DNA from: an uncultured Clostridia bacterium | GTDB taxonomy: Bacteria > Bacillota > Clostridia > Oscillospirales > Ruminococcaceae | Length of the DNA stretch: 64,000 nt | Reading direction: 5' to 3' | NCBI GenBank assembly: GCA_947168885.1 | Contig: CAMVNQ010000007.1 | Span: 62,001 to 126,000 of the forward strand | Shown: positions 17,019 through 25,505 of the stretch, piece after piece | Layout: the number at the start of each line of letters is the position of its first letter | Position numbering within the stretch: position 1 is the stretch's first letter | Notes under the pieces: generated by a model | Told to the model about the DNA's origin: nothing | Database searches by the model: none | What the model saw: only the letters and a program-made list of their open reading frames with translations | Program-made: the position numbers and the translations under genes

Positions 17019-17024
17019 TAACAG

Positions 17025-17054
17025 AAAAGCTCCCCGCGAGGGGAGCTTTTTTTT
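17025..17054 (+). terminator. Terminator after the VWA gene, shared with the convergent gene
   Basis: AAAGCTCCCC and GGGGAGCTTT pair across GCGA, followed by T residues. The T-run overlaps the stop region of the convergent coiled-coil gene. The stem is flanked by A/T on both sides, so it may act in both directions. Confidence 0.9.
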
Positions 17055-17505
17055 ATCTTATCGTATTCTTCAAAGCGCTTCTTGCTTTCTTGACATCTAT
17101 GATGTCGTTGGACAGCAGCTCTTCGACCTTGGTAAGCATATTATCGACGTACTTGTTTGTCATATCGCGGAGTTCTTTTGTCTGCTCCTGTGCAGCGGCG
17201 TTTATCTCCTTCGCTTTTGCTGCCGCCTGACGGACGATCTCCTGCTGCGCCACGAGAGTTGAAGCTCTCTGCTCCGCACGCTGTACGATAGCGGCAGCCT
17301 CGTTCTTCGCGTTGTTAAGTATAGCCTTCCGGTCGTTCACAAGGTCGTGGGCCTGCTTTATCTCGCGGGGCATATTAAGTCTGATCTCGTCGATAAGCTC
17401 GCGCATCTTGTCAACGTCGATAAGCGATTTCTTGTTTGAAAAAGGTACGTTCACCGCCTTGTCGAGCATATCGTCCATAAGTTCAAGGATCTCATCGATA
17501 CTCAT
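17053..17505 (-). CDS. Conserved coiled-coil protein downstream of coaD
   Basis: The 150-aa protein is almost entirely helical. Residues 60-125 are rich in Ala, Gln, Glu and Lys in a coiled-coil pattern (AKNEAAAIVQRAEQRASTLV). It has no signal peptide or membrane helix. It resembles small ATPase-like or DivIVA-like proteins often annotated next to coaD in Clostridia, but I cannot assign a function. Its start overlaps the coaD stop by four bases, so it is the last gene of the rsmD-coaD operon. Confidence 0.7.
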   Translation of the reverse strand: MSIDEILELMDDMLDKAVNVPFSNKKSLIDVDKMRELIDEIRLNMPREIKQAHDLVNDRKAILNNAKNEAAAIVQRAEQRASTLVAQQEIVRQAAAKAKEINAAAQEQTKELRDMTNKYVDNMLTKVEELLSNDIIDVKKARSALKNTIR

Positions 17506-18008
17506 TCTTTGTTGTCCTCCTTCTTGGCTGTTATATCGAGTCTCTTGATAATATCATTTTTTATCGCATCGGGGACGAAAGGTGAAATATCGCCGCCGAA
17601 TGTTGCTATCTGACGCACCATACTTGATGAAAGATAAGTGCTCTGGCTGTCGGCGCAGAGGAATACAGTTTCCGCGCCCGGGCACAAATGCTTGTTGACG
17701 TGAGCCATCTGGAACTCTGTCTCGAAATCCGACATAGCACGAAGTCCCTTGACTATTATATCACACTTATGCTCTTTGAAATAATCGACGATAAGCCCGC
17801 TGCAGCTGTCGATCTGGACGTTTGGTATGTCGTAGCACACACGCCTTAAGAAATCCGCGCGTTCATCGACCGTGAAGCTTGATGTCTTGTTCGGGTTGAC
17901 CGAGATAAGCACAATGAGCTTGTCGAAGAGCAGGGAAGCGCGCTTGATTATTTCGAGATGTCCGTTTGTGACGGGATCGAAGCTTCCGGGGTATATGGCT
18001 TTTTTCAT
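17502..18008 (-). CDS. coaD: Pantetheine-phosphate adenylyltransferase
   Basis: The 168-aa protein is the usual size and carries the nucleotidyltransferase motif YPGSFDPVTNGH at the N-terminus and YLSSSMVRQIA near the C-terminus. It transfers AMP to 4'-phosphopantetheine in coenzyme A synthesis. It overlaps rsmD by four bases, the conserved rsmD-coaD order of Firmicutes. Confidence 0.97.
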   Translation of the reverse strand: MKKAIYPGSFDPVTNGHLEIIKRASLLFDKLIVLISVNPNKTSSFTVDERADFLRRVCYDIPNVQIDSCSGLIVDYFKEHKCDIIVKGLRAMSDFETEFQMAHVNKHLCPGAETVFLCADSQSTYLSSSMVRQIATFGGDISPFVPDAIKNDIIKRLDITAKKEDNKE

Positions 18009-18568
18009 TGCTCCTCCGTTTCTTCGCTCTCTTTTCGTCTGTAAACAGTAAGAGCGATCTTTCCGTATTTATATTGTTTCGAGATCACGAATCCGTTTTC
18101 CTCTTCGGGAAGTCTGCATTCCTTTTCATGTTCGCAGATTATTATCCCGTTACCGCTCATTATTTCCGTCAGCGCGGGGAGCGATCTCTGTATCAGTCCT
18201 TTTCCGTATGGCGGATCAAGGAACGCAATATCTATTTTGTCCTTTGCGGTGCGTAAAAATGCAGAGTTCGGCATATTTATCACGACTGCGCCGTCTTCGA
18301 GCTTTGTGTGAGCTAAATTCTGTTTTATAACATCTATCGACGCCTTGCTGCTGTCAACAAAGTAAGCTTTCTTTGCTCCGCGCGATAACGCTTCTATGCC
18401 GAGCTGACCCGAACCTGCGAAAAGGTCGAGCACCACCGCGTCTTCGATGTCGAACTGAACGATGCTGAACATCGACTCCTTCACTGCGTCGGCGGTAGGT
18501 CTTATTATCTCTGTTCCTTCAAGCGATATGAGCTTTGCGCCCCTTGCTTTTCCCGTAATTACTCTCAT
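18005..18568 (-). CDS. rsmD: 16S rRNA (guanine(966)-N(2))-methyltransferase
   Basis: The start is ATG 18568, after GGGTGG; the track start is six codons upstream and spans that site. The 187-aa protein begins MRVITGKARGAKL, has the SAM-binding VVLDLFAGSGQLGIEALSRG and the catalytic FLDPPYGKG. It methylates G966 of 16S rRNA. It lies downstream of uvrC and overlaps coaD. Confidence 0.95.
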   Translation of the reverse strand: MRVITGKARGAKLISLEGTEIIRPTADAVKESMFSIVQFDIEDAVVLDLFAGSGQLGIEALSRGAKKAYFVDSSKASIDVIKQNLAHTKLEDGAVVINMPNSAFLRTAKDKIDIAFLDPPYGKGLIQRSLPALTEIMSGNGIIICEHEKECRLPEEENGFVISKQYKYGKIALTVYRRKESEETEEQ

Positions 18569-18609
18569 AATACCACCCTGTATCAATGCATAATGAATTA
18601 TGAATTCGT

Positions 18610-20442
18610 TCAGAACGTGTTCTGAACATAAACGTAAAGTTCCTCCGCAGTTTCGCGGCTGATTTTCGCAGTCTCCATGAGCTGCTCGACCGAAGCGGCT
18701 TTAATGCCCTGCTTGGTCTTGTATTCTTTCAGAAGTGCGAGCGCTTTCTTCTCGCCGATGCCCTTTATCTTAGTAAGGTCAAGCTCATACTGAGACATCT
18801 TGTGCTTCTTGCGCTGATAGTTTATCGAGTAGCGGTGGACTTCGTCCTGTATCTCGGTGAGCAGCCTGAACAGGTTCCTGTTCGCGTTGACCTGTATCTC
18901 GCCGCCGTCCGCAGCTATCGCGCGGGTACGGTGCTTGTCGTCCTTAACAAGTCCGAACAGCGGAACGTCGATGTTCATTTCGTCGAACACCTCGCGCACC
19001 GCGGAAACGTGACCCTGTCCGCCGTCGAGAAGAATAAGGTCGGGTTTTTCCGAAAATCCCTCGTCTCCGTCGAGAAGCCGTGTAAAGCGTCTGCGCAGGA
19101 CTTCCTGCATACACGCGTAATCGTCTATGCCGACAACGTCCTTTATGTTGAACCTGCGATAACCGGCTTTGTACGGCCGTCCGTTCTTATAGGTTATCAT
19201 TCCCGCAACGCGGGTCTGTTCGCCCATATTCGATATATCATAGCTCTCTATGAGCTCGGGTATCTTTTTGAGTCCGAGAAGCTTCTGTAAGTCCTGAAGC
19301 GCCGTTATCTCGCGGCTTGTACGTCCGACGCGGAGCGCAAGGTATTCGTCCGCGTTGCTTTTTGCGAGAGTGGTGATAACGAGATTTTCGCCGCGCTTCG
19401 GCACGGTGATCTCGACCTTGTGACCGGAAAGGCTCCGGAAATATTCTTCGAGAAGCGCGTTGTCCTCGCTTTCATCACCGAGGAGTATAAGCTTAGGTAT
19501 CTCGCGGCCGTTCTCGTAATAGCGCATCAGAAACTCGGTCATTATGAAGGCACTCTCGTATTCGTCGCCTATGAAGTAGTTTTCCTTGTCTATGAGCTGA
19601 CCGTTCCGGTATTTTACGACTGCCGCCGCGGTAAGTCCGGTGTTGTGCGAGAGTGCGAAGACATCGCAGCTTATATCGCGTCCTGAGCGTATAGACTGGA
19701 CCTGTGACGCGCGCTCTATCGCGGCGATACGGTCGCGGAGCTTCGCAGCCTTCTCGAATTCAAGAGCTTCCGCCGCTTCGTTCATCTCGTTAGTGAGCCG
19801 CTCTACGCTCTCTTTGCTTCCGTTCTTGATAAGATCGACCGCCTGATCGATTATGCCGGCGTATTCTTCCTTTGAGATACGGCCGCGGCATAAGCCCATA
19901 CAGCGCTTGATGTGATAGTTGAGGCACGGTCTGTCCTTTCCGAAATCGCGCGGGAACTCCTTATTGCAGGTCGGAAGCATGAATATCCGGTTGCATTCCT
20001 CGATAGTCTGTTTTACGGTGAATGCGCTCATATAAGGCCCGATGTATGTCGAATCGGGGTCATCGTTCCTGAAAGCGTGGCGTATGCGAGGAAAATCTCC
20101 GCCGGTTATGCGGAAATAGCTGAATCCCTTGTCGTCTTTCAGAAGTATGTTGTACTTCGGCGTGTGCAGCTTTATAAGGCTTGCTTCGAGAACGAGAGCG
20201 TCAAGCTCGTTGTCCGTGACGATGAAGTCGAAGTCGTAAATCACCGAAACGAGCTTATAGGTCTTGGCGTTGTGGGCTTCAACGGCGTGAAAGTAGGAAG
20301 TCACACGGTTTTTGAGCAGTTTTGCTTTGCCGATGTATATGATGTGACCGGTCTTATCCTTCATCTGATACACGCCGGGACGCATAGGGAGCTTGTTTGA
20401 TTTTTCCCTGAGATATTCAAGTCTTTCAAACACGTTCCGCAC
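18610..20442 (-). CDS. uvrC: Excinuclease ABC subunit C
   Basis: The 610-aa protein has the GIY-YIG nuclease domain (GVYQMKDKTGHIIYIGKAK), four Cys residues around CLNYHIKRCMGLC, a UVR motif (AAKLRDRIAAIER), the UvrC RNase H-like core (ILLDGGQGHVSA) and C-terminal helix-hairpin-helix repeats (IKGIGEKKALALLKEY). It makes both incisions in nucleotide excision repair with UvrA and UvrB, which are not in the window. Its stop region contains the 20-bp palindrome GTTCAGAACGTGTTCTGAAC. Confidence 0.97.
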   Translation of the reverse strand: MRNVFERLEYLREKSNKLPMRPGVYQMKDKTGHIIYIGKAKLLKNRVTSYFHAVEAHNAKTYKLVSVIYDFDFIVTDNELDALVLEASLIKLHTPKYNILLKDDKGFSYFRITGGDFPRIRHAFRNDDPDSTYIGPYMSAFTVKQTIEECNRIFMLPTCNKEFPRDFGKDRPCLNYHIKRCMGLCRGRISKEEYAGIIDQAVDLIKNGSKESVERLTNEMNEAAEALEFEKAAKLRDRIAAIERASQVQSIRSGRDISCDVFALSHNTGLTAAAVVKYRNGQLIDKENYFIGDEYESAFIMTEFLMRYYENGREIPKLILLGDESEDNALLEEYFRSLSGHKVEITVPKRGENLVITTLAKSNADEYLALRVGRTSREITALQDLQKLLGLKKIPELIESYDISNMGEQTRVAGMITYKNGRPYKAGYRRFNIKDVVGIDDYACMQEVLRRRFTRLLDGDEGFSEKPDLILLDGGQGHVSAVREVFDEMNIDVPLFGLVKDDKHRTRAIAADGGEIQVNANRNLFRLLTEIQDEVHRYSINYQRKKHKMSQYELDLTKIKGIGEKKALALLKEYKTKQGIKAASVEQLMETAKISRETAEELYVYVQNTF

Positions 20443-20473
20443 ACCTCACGTTCATAAGAACATATACAATAAC

Positions 20474-20502
20474 AATATACCACAAATTTCCCGAATTGTC
20501 AA
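20474..20502 (-). promoter_or_regulatory. Sigma-A promoter of uvrC
   Basis: On the minus strand TTGACA (20502-20497) and TATATT (20479-20474) are separated by 17 bp, about 30 bases before the uvrC start. I see no LexA-type box around it. Confidence 0.75.
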
Positions 20503-20601
20503 CTTTTTGATGATGCTGTAAAAAAAACGTCTTTGGTTTTGCGGTTTCAGTACGGAAAAATGCCGCAGTTACAGGAAAGTAACAAAAATTTTAAAAAGCT
20601 C

Positions 20602-20630
20602 TTGCAAAAAAAAACGAAATGTAGTATAAT
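20602..20630 (+). promoter_or_regulatory. Sigma-A promoter of the yesL-like gene
   Basis: TTGCAA (20602-20607) and TATAAT (20625-20630) have a 17-bp spacer. It is divergent from the uvrC promoter. Confidence 0.75.
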
Positions 20631-20685
20631 ATGATAGGTATATTATTTTTTAGGGGCAGACGGCTGCCCGACGAAGGGATAAGTT

Positions 20686-21546
20686 ATGGCATTCGGCATT
20701 TATAATTACAGAAAAACAGGAAGCGGCGTAAAGAAGGGTGCACCGAAGAAAAAAGCATTTTTCCTGTTCTGGGAAATATTCGGCGAGAAGTTCTGGAAGT
20801 TTTTCCAGATCAATATCATCTATGTGCTTTTCTGCTTACCTGTGGTCACGTTCGGTCCCGCGACCGCCGCTATGACACAGCTCATGCGGAAATTCGTGAT
20901 AGGAGAACCGATCTTCGTATTCCACGAATTCGTGAACGCCTTCAAGAAGAACTTCAAGCAGTCGGTCATCATAGGAATAATCGACGTGGCTCTGATATTT
21001 ATTCTGGTTTACAACATCAATTTTTATTCCGCGGCGCTGCTGAACACCGATGATCTCGGCATGAAGATCATACTTGCGCTCTCTGTCGCAATGGGGTTCT
21101 TCGTGATAATGATGCACTTCTATCTCTATCCGCAGATAGTGGCGCTCGATCTGAAGCTCCCGCAGATAATCAAGAATTCGTTCATACTTATGGTCGTTGG
21201 TTTCAAGCGCAGCTTTGCGGCATTTTTCGCATGGTTCGCACTGATAGCGCTCGTGCTCCTCGGTTTCCCGTACACGACGCTCGCGTTCCTGTTCGTGCCT
21301 TTCGCATGGATGAACTTTATCGCCACGTTCTGTGCATATCCGGTAATACAGAAGTACATCATCGATCCTTATTATGAATCTCGCGGTGAGAAGAACCCGG
21401 AATACGCCCGCTATGAAACGACCGATGAAGAAGCCGTGTTCGAGGATATGGGCGGTTCGGAAGCACCCACCGAGATACCGAAGGAGCAGAAGCGCCGCGG
21501 TGACAGCTCGGTAAAGGTAAAGACAAAGGGAAAAGTAATAAAATAA
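20686..21546 (+). CDS. YesL-family (DUF624) membrane protein
   Basis: The 286-aa protein has about five membrane helices. After a cytosolic start it shows the DUF624 pattern FWKFFQINIIYVLFCLPVVTFGPATAA, followed by a loop containing FHEFVNAFKKNFKQS. YesL proteins usually accompany carbohydrate ABC transporters and polysaccharide-use genes, but their role is not established. The last 60 residues form a charged cytosolic tail. Here no transporter is adjacent. AAGGGATAAG precedes the ATG. Confidence 0.8.
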   Translation: MAFGIYNYRKTGSGVKKGAPKKKAFFLFWEIFGEKFWKFFQINIIYVLFCLPVVTFGPATAAMTQLMRKFVIGEPIFVFHEFVNAFKKNFKQSVIIGIIDVALIFILVYNINFYSAALLNTDDLGMKIILALSVAMGFFVIMMHFYLYPQIVALDLKLPQIIKNSFILMVVGFKRSFAAFFAWFALIALVLLGFPYTTLAFLFVPFAWMNFIATFCAYPVIQKYIIDPYYESRGEKNPEYARYETTDEEAVFEDMGGSEAPTEIPKEQKRRGDSSVKVKTKGKVIK

Positions 21547-21652
21547 CGTTTATTTTGCCGTTTACGGCTTTTACAGGAAGTGCTGTGTCCCGTCTCTGAT
21601 CTGCATCGCGGGAGCAGTGGAAAGCAGATGATTTCAAAACAGGAGAAGTATT

Positions 21653-22507
21653 ATGAGAGCAGATTTACATTGCCACACCACATTATCCGACGGTTCGCTC
21701 GGTATCGAAGAGGTCATCGCGCAGGCAAAGCGCAATAAGATCGACGTTCTCTCCATTACCGACCACGACAGCCTTGCCTCAACATCGAGAGCGGTCATAC
21801 TCGGTCAGAGATACGGTATCCGTGTACTGCCCGCGGTCGAGATCTCTGCCGTTGACGGAAGCCGCGGAAGAAAGGTGCATATCCTCTGCTATATGCCGCA
21901 TAAGCCCGACAGACTTGAAGGGCTTTGTCTGCGCACAAGCGAGGCGAGAAAAAAGCGCGGCAAGGAAATGGCGATGAAAGTCATAGAAGAATACCCGATA
22001 GCGTTCGAGAACATACTTCGCTATGCGGCGGGCGGCAAGACCATATACAAGTGTCACATAATGCACGCGCTTATGGATTACGGCTATACGACCGAGCTCT
22101 ACGGCGATGTGTACAACAAGCTTTTCAACGCACAGACCGGACTCTGTGCCGAGGAAGTACGCAAGGAGACCGAGCACAATCCCGACATCCGTTTTGCTCT
22201 CGAACTCATACATTCTGCCGGCGGCACTGCGGTCATAGCTCACCCGAAGGTATATAACAGCTTCGAGCTTATTGAAGAGCTCGCGGCACAGGGCAAGATC
22301 GACGGTATCGAGGTATATCACGAAAGTGCCGACGAGACTGAGGAAGAACAGCTTCTCGACCTTTGTCAGCAGTACGGGCTTCTCCCGACCGGCGGCTCCG
22401 ACTTCCACGGCTTCTATAACCATTATGCGATCTCTCTCGGCTATAAGTTCACCCCCGAACAGTCCGTCCGCGCTATCATAACCCGCGGAGAACACTTAAA
22501 CGTCTGA
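21653..22507 (+). CDS. PHP-domain phosphoesterase (RNase AM/TrpH-like)
   Basis: The 284-aa protein has the PHP metal-binding motifs DLHCHTTLSDGS near the N-terminus, ITDHDS around residue 40, and AHPKVYN and GGSDFHG later. This is the pattern of the YciV/TrpH group, which removes 5' nucleotides from short RNAs or 3',5'-bisphosphate nucleotides. PHP proteins with other substrates cannot be excluded. AGGAGAAG precedes the ATG. An array of hairpins follows before the malic enzyme gene. Confidence 0.8.
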   Translation: MRADLHCHTTLSDGSLGIEEVIAQAKRNKIDVLSITDHDSLASTSRAVILGQRYGIRVLPAVEISAVDGSRGRKVHILCYMPHKPDRLEGLCLRTSEARKKRGKEMAMKVIEEYPIAFENILRYAAGGKTIYKCHIMHALMDYGYTTELYGDVYNKLFNAQTGLCAEEVRKETEHNPDIRFALELIHSAGGTAVIAHPKVYNSFELIEELAAQGKIDGIEVYHESADETEEEQLLDLCQQYGLLPTGGSDFHGFYNHYAISLGYKFTPEQSVRAIITRGEHLNV

Positions 22508-22529
22508 TTTAGATGTATCTTGTCGGGTT

Positions 22530-22680
22530 CCGTGTTACGGTATTGGGTCCAGCGTCACGCTGGCGCGGTCCAGGCCGGCGTCAGGCCTGGTCAGGTCATA
22601 GGGCGAAGCCCTATCATCACGTCGTCAATAGTGCGGCGTAAGCCGCACCTATAAAGATTGAGCGACGAAATTGCTCAATC
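22530..22680. repeat. Array of six short GC-rich hairpins
   Basis: Six perfect inverted repeats stand nearly end to end: CCGT/ACGG (22530-22540), CCAGCG/CGCTGG (22549-22563), CCAGGCC/GGCCTGG (22570-22590), ATAGGGC/GCCCTAT (22598-22614), GTGCGGC/GCCGCAC (22631-22648) and GATTGAGC/GCTCAATC (22656-22680). Loops are three to nine bases, several of the form GAA, TCA or GTAA. There is no T-run typical of a terminator. The array lies just before the malic enzyme ribosome site. It looks like a palindromic repeat element related in style to those at 36.8 and 52.7 kb. Confidence 0.75.
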
Positions 22681-22707
22681 ATAAAAAATATATAAAGGAC
22701 AAAAGAA

Positions 22708-23862
22708 ATGGATATCAAAGAAGAAGCACTCAAAAAACACTACGAATGGCAGGGAAAGATCGAGGTGATCTCCCGCGCCCCGATCAACACACGCGAGGAT
22801 CTCTCGCTCGCTTACACACCCGGTGTGGCTCAGGCGTGTCTGGAAATACAGAAAGACCCGTCCCTGTCATATAAGCTCACGCGCAGAAAGAACCTTGTCG
22901 CTGTTATCACCGACGGCACCGCTGTCCTTGGTCTCGGCGACATCGGCGGACTTGCCGGAATGCCGGTAATGGAAGGCAAATGCTGCCTTTTCAAGGAGTT
23001 CGCGGGCGTTGACGCTTTCCCGCTCTGCATAAAGAGCAAGGACGTTGACGAGATCGTTCATACGATAGAACTGCTGTCCGACAGCTTCGGCGGCATAAAC
23101 CTTGAGGACATCGCGGCTCCGCGCTGCTTCGAGATAGAGAGAAAGCTCAAAGAAAAGCTTGACATTCCCGTTTTCCACGACGACCAGCACGGTACCGCCG
23201 TTGTGGTAGGCGCAGCCCTCATAAATGCGGCGAAGTGCGCAGGGAAGAAGCTTTCCGATATGACTGTTGTCATTAACGGCGCGGGTGCGGCAGGAATCGC
23301 GATAGGAACATTCCTGCTGAGCCTCGGAATAGGCGACCTCATAATGGTCGATCTCTGCGGCATAATAAACCGTGACGACAGCTACGAAAACCCTGCTCAT
23401 GAGGACATAAAGAACAAGTCCAACAAGAACGTCCGCAAGGGTAAGCTTGCCGACGCAATGAAAGGCGCGGACGCGTTCATCGGCGTTTCAAGACCGAACC
23501 TTGTGACCGAAGAGATGGTACAGAGCATGGCCGAGAAACCGATAGTTTTCGCAATGGCAAATCCGACCCCCGAAATTATGCCCGATAAGGCTAAAGAAGC
23601 CGGAGCGTTCATAGTAGGAACAGGACGCAGCGACTTCCCGAACCAGATCAACAACGTTCTCGTTTTCCCGGGGCTTTTCAAGGGTGCCCTCTCCGTTCAG
23701 GCAAAGCAGATAACCGAGGAAATGAAGCGCGCGGCGGCTTACGCTATCGCGTCGATAATCCCCGATAACGAGATAACACAGGAAAATATCATCGCAAGCC
23801 CGCTCGACAAGCGCGTCGCGGATACCGTGGCGAAAGCAGTCGCGGAGGCTTGGAAAGAATGA
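22708..23862 (+). CDS. NAD(P)-dependent malic enzyme
   Basis: The 384-aa protein matches the short bacterial malic enzymes: LSLAYTPGVAQACLEI near the N-terminus, LEDIAAPRCFEIERKL and FHDDQHGTA at the metal and substrate site, and INGAGAAGIAIG as the dinucleotide-binding loop. It converts malate to pyruvate and CO2. NAD versus NADP preference cannot be read with confidence. AAAGGAC precedes the ATG; the next gene begins at its stop codon. Confidence 0.93.
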   Translation: MDIKEEALKKHYEWQGKIEVISRAPINTREDLSLAYTPGVAQACLEIQKDPSLSYKLTRRKNLVAVITDGTAVLGLGDIGGLAGMPVMEGKCCLFKEFAGVDAFPLCIKSKDVDEIVHTIELLSDSFGGINLEDIAAPRCFEIERKLKEKLDIPVFHDDQHGTAVVVGAALINAAKCAGKKLSDMTVVINGAGAAGIAIGTFLLSLGIGDLIMVDLCGIINRDDSYENPAHEDIKNKSNKNVRKGKLADAMKGADAFIGVSRPNLVTEEMVQSMAEKPIVFAMANPTPEIMPDKAKEAGAFIVGTGRSDFPNQINNVLVFPGLFKGALSVQAKQITEEMKRAAAYAIASIIPDNEITQENIIASPLDKRVADTVAKAVAEAWKE

Positions 23863-24767
23863 ACAGATATATGAACAAAGCGGCGGCTGTACTTGCTCTT
23901 CTCGCAGTCTTCCTTTGTGCGGGCTGTAACGGGAATGCCGCACAGACCACAACGACAGCTGCGCTTTCGCTCATCGCGGACGACGACACGAGCGAGGATG
24001 AGATCCTGCTCGATGACAGCGAGGAGTTCGATGTCGAATACGGGGACTGGGATGTCGAGGAGTTCGGCGAAGTGATCGAGGACGTGTCCGGTATTGATAT
24101 GGAGAGCGGTGAAACGGAAACCGACGAAGATGAACAGCGTCCCGATAAATCCGCGGAACTTATCGCAAAGCTCCAGACAAACGGACAGGTGATATATTCC
24201 GACGAGTTCTGTCAGATCCGTTATTTCGGCGAGACAAAGGACGACGACGGGAACCTTATATATGTCCTCGGGTACAAGAAATTCCACGGAGGGCTGATAC
24301 GTTTCAACAAGGCGGATTTCAAGCTTGGGTCGGCGGTCGATTACATGTATCCGCTGTGGTTCTCACCGATGAATGAGCTTACCGACGGTTATCTGTGCAT
24401 GAGCGGCGCTCACGGCGCGGAGTTTTACGAAAACCCCGCCGATGCATGGTGGAAGGATAACGGGTTCATTTACCTTTGCTGCCCGAAAGCGCCCGGAAAT
24501 GAAGAAAAGATATGGAGTTCGTACTCATACACGGACGGTGAGTTTGTGAAGTACGACGACAGTGTATATGACAGCATTTCGACGATCGAGCTGTATTTTG
24601 GCGAACTTGTGATACAGGAAGGTGTGTCGGGCGATGCAGACGGTAATGCTCCGCATTTCGATGAGCCGACCGATAAGAATACGCACCGCTGTGCGGTCGA
24701 TCTTTCTTCACCTGTGATAAGAGTTCGGTTTGACCCCGGAAAGGTTGATTTCTGGGCGCATACATAA
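23859..24767 (+). CDS. Hypothetical lipoprotein
   Basis: The start is ATG 23859 overlapping the malic enzyme stop (ATGA), with GGAGG ten bases upstream. The 302-aa product has a lipoprotein signal ending at LCAGCNG, an acidic Asp/Glu-rich linker (about residues 35-95), and a globular C-terminal domain of about 200 residues with many Tyr, Trp and Phe. I do not recognise the domain. Coupling to malic enzyme is probably positional rather than functional. Confidence 0.75.
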   Translation: MNRYMNKAAAVLALLAVFLCAGCNGNAAQTTTTAALSLIADDDTSEDEILLDDSEEFDVEYGDWDVEEFGEVIEDVSGIDMESGETETDEDEQRPDKSAELIAKLQTNGQVIYSDEFCQIRYFGETKDDDGNLIYVLGYKKFHGGLIRFNKADFKLGSAVDYMYPLWFSPMNELTDGYLCMSGAHGAEFYENPADAWWKDNGFIYLCCPKAPGNEEKIWSSYSYTDGEFVKYDDSVYDSISTIELYFGELVIQEGVSGDADGNAPHFDEPTDKNTHRCAVDLSSPVIRVRFDPGKVDFWAHT

Positions 24768-24778
24768 AAAGGAGATAT

Positions 24779-25201
24779 ATGAAAATAGTATCGGTAGATT
24801 TCGGCGACAGCCACACCGGCATCGCGGAATGCGACAGGCTTGAGATGATCGCCACGCCTGTATGCATCATCGACGAGCGCCGTTTCGAGGTGTGCGCGGA
24901 CAAGGTCGCTGATAAGATAAAAGAGCTCGGCGCGGAGCTCGCGGTAGTCGGTAACCCGATAAATATGAACGGCACGCGCGGACCGAGAAGCGAGAAGTGC
25001 TGCGAGTTCGCGGAGCTGCTCAGGGCGCGGCTCGACATCCCCGTTGAGATGTGGGACGAGAGAAGCTCGACCGTAAGCGCGCACGAGATCATGAACGAGC
25101 TCAACAAGCGCGGAAAGAAGCGCAAAGCCGTGATAGATTCGGCGGCGGCGGCGATAATCCTCGAAAGCTATCTGGCGTACAGGAGAAACAGGAATGTATA
25201 A
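24779..25201 (+). CDS. RuvX/YqgF-family Holliday junction resolvase-like protein
   Basis: The 140-aa protein has the RNase H-fold motifs of YqgF: VDFGDSHTGIAE at the N-terminus, VVGNPINMNG in the middle, WDERSST and the late Asp in DSAAAAIIL. YqgF proteins are linked to 16S rRNA 5' end processing and to junction resolution. AAAAGGAGA precedes the ATG. A 41-codon ORF overlaps its stop. Confidence 0.88.
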   Translation: MKIVSVDFGDSHTGIAECDRLEMIATPVCIIDERRFEVCADKVADKIKELGAELAVVGNPINMNGTRGPRSEKCCEFAELLRARLDIPVEMWDERSSTVSAHEIMNELNKRGKKRKAVIDSAAAAIILESYLAYRRNRNV

Positions 25202-25319
25202 AAAAAAGTACGACCCTGAAGAATCGAAGAAAAAGATGAAACAGACCATGATAAGAAACTGGATCATAATGATCGTTTCGCTTGGTCTTATGATATTCTG
25301 TTACTACTGTGTAAAATAA
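25194..25319 (+). CDS. 41-aa single-span membrane peptide (absent from ORF track)
   Basis: ATG 25194 overlaps the yqgF stop by eight bases and has AGGAGAAACAGG upstream. The product starts MYKKKYDPEESKKK, a strongly basic stretch, and continues into one hydrophobic helix (NWIIMIVSLGLMIFCYYCV) before ending in Lys. The overlap, ribosome site and cytosolic-basic plus membrane pattern argue that it is real. I do not recognise a family. Confidence 0.65.
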   Translation: MYKKKYDPEESKKKMKQTMIRNWIIMIVSLGLMIFCYYCVK

Positions 25320-25505
25320 TGCACGATTTACAATGCCGGATGCGGAATTTACGGTGTCGGCTTTGCTGACATATATGAACGTGACAAATAACTGAATTCA
25401 TCTGTTAAGGCACAGAACGTACTTGTTTCGTCACGATCTGAATAACGCGCACATTGCGGACAATAATAGTATATTCTGCATTCTGCACTGAATAAGGAGA
25501 AAGTT

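Noticed and set aside
22530-22680. CRISPR array or terminator reading of the hairpin cluster
   Set aside because: Stem sequences differ from one another and spacing is irregular, so it is not CRISPR. No T-run follows, so it is not an ordinary terminator.
25320-25505. Possible T-box leader before cysS
   Set aside because: The gap is only 186 bp and shows neither a T-box consensus nor a terminator/antiterminator pair.
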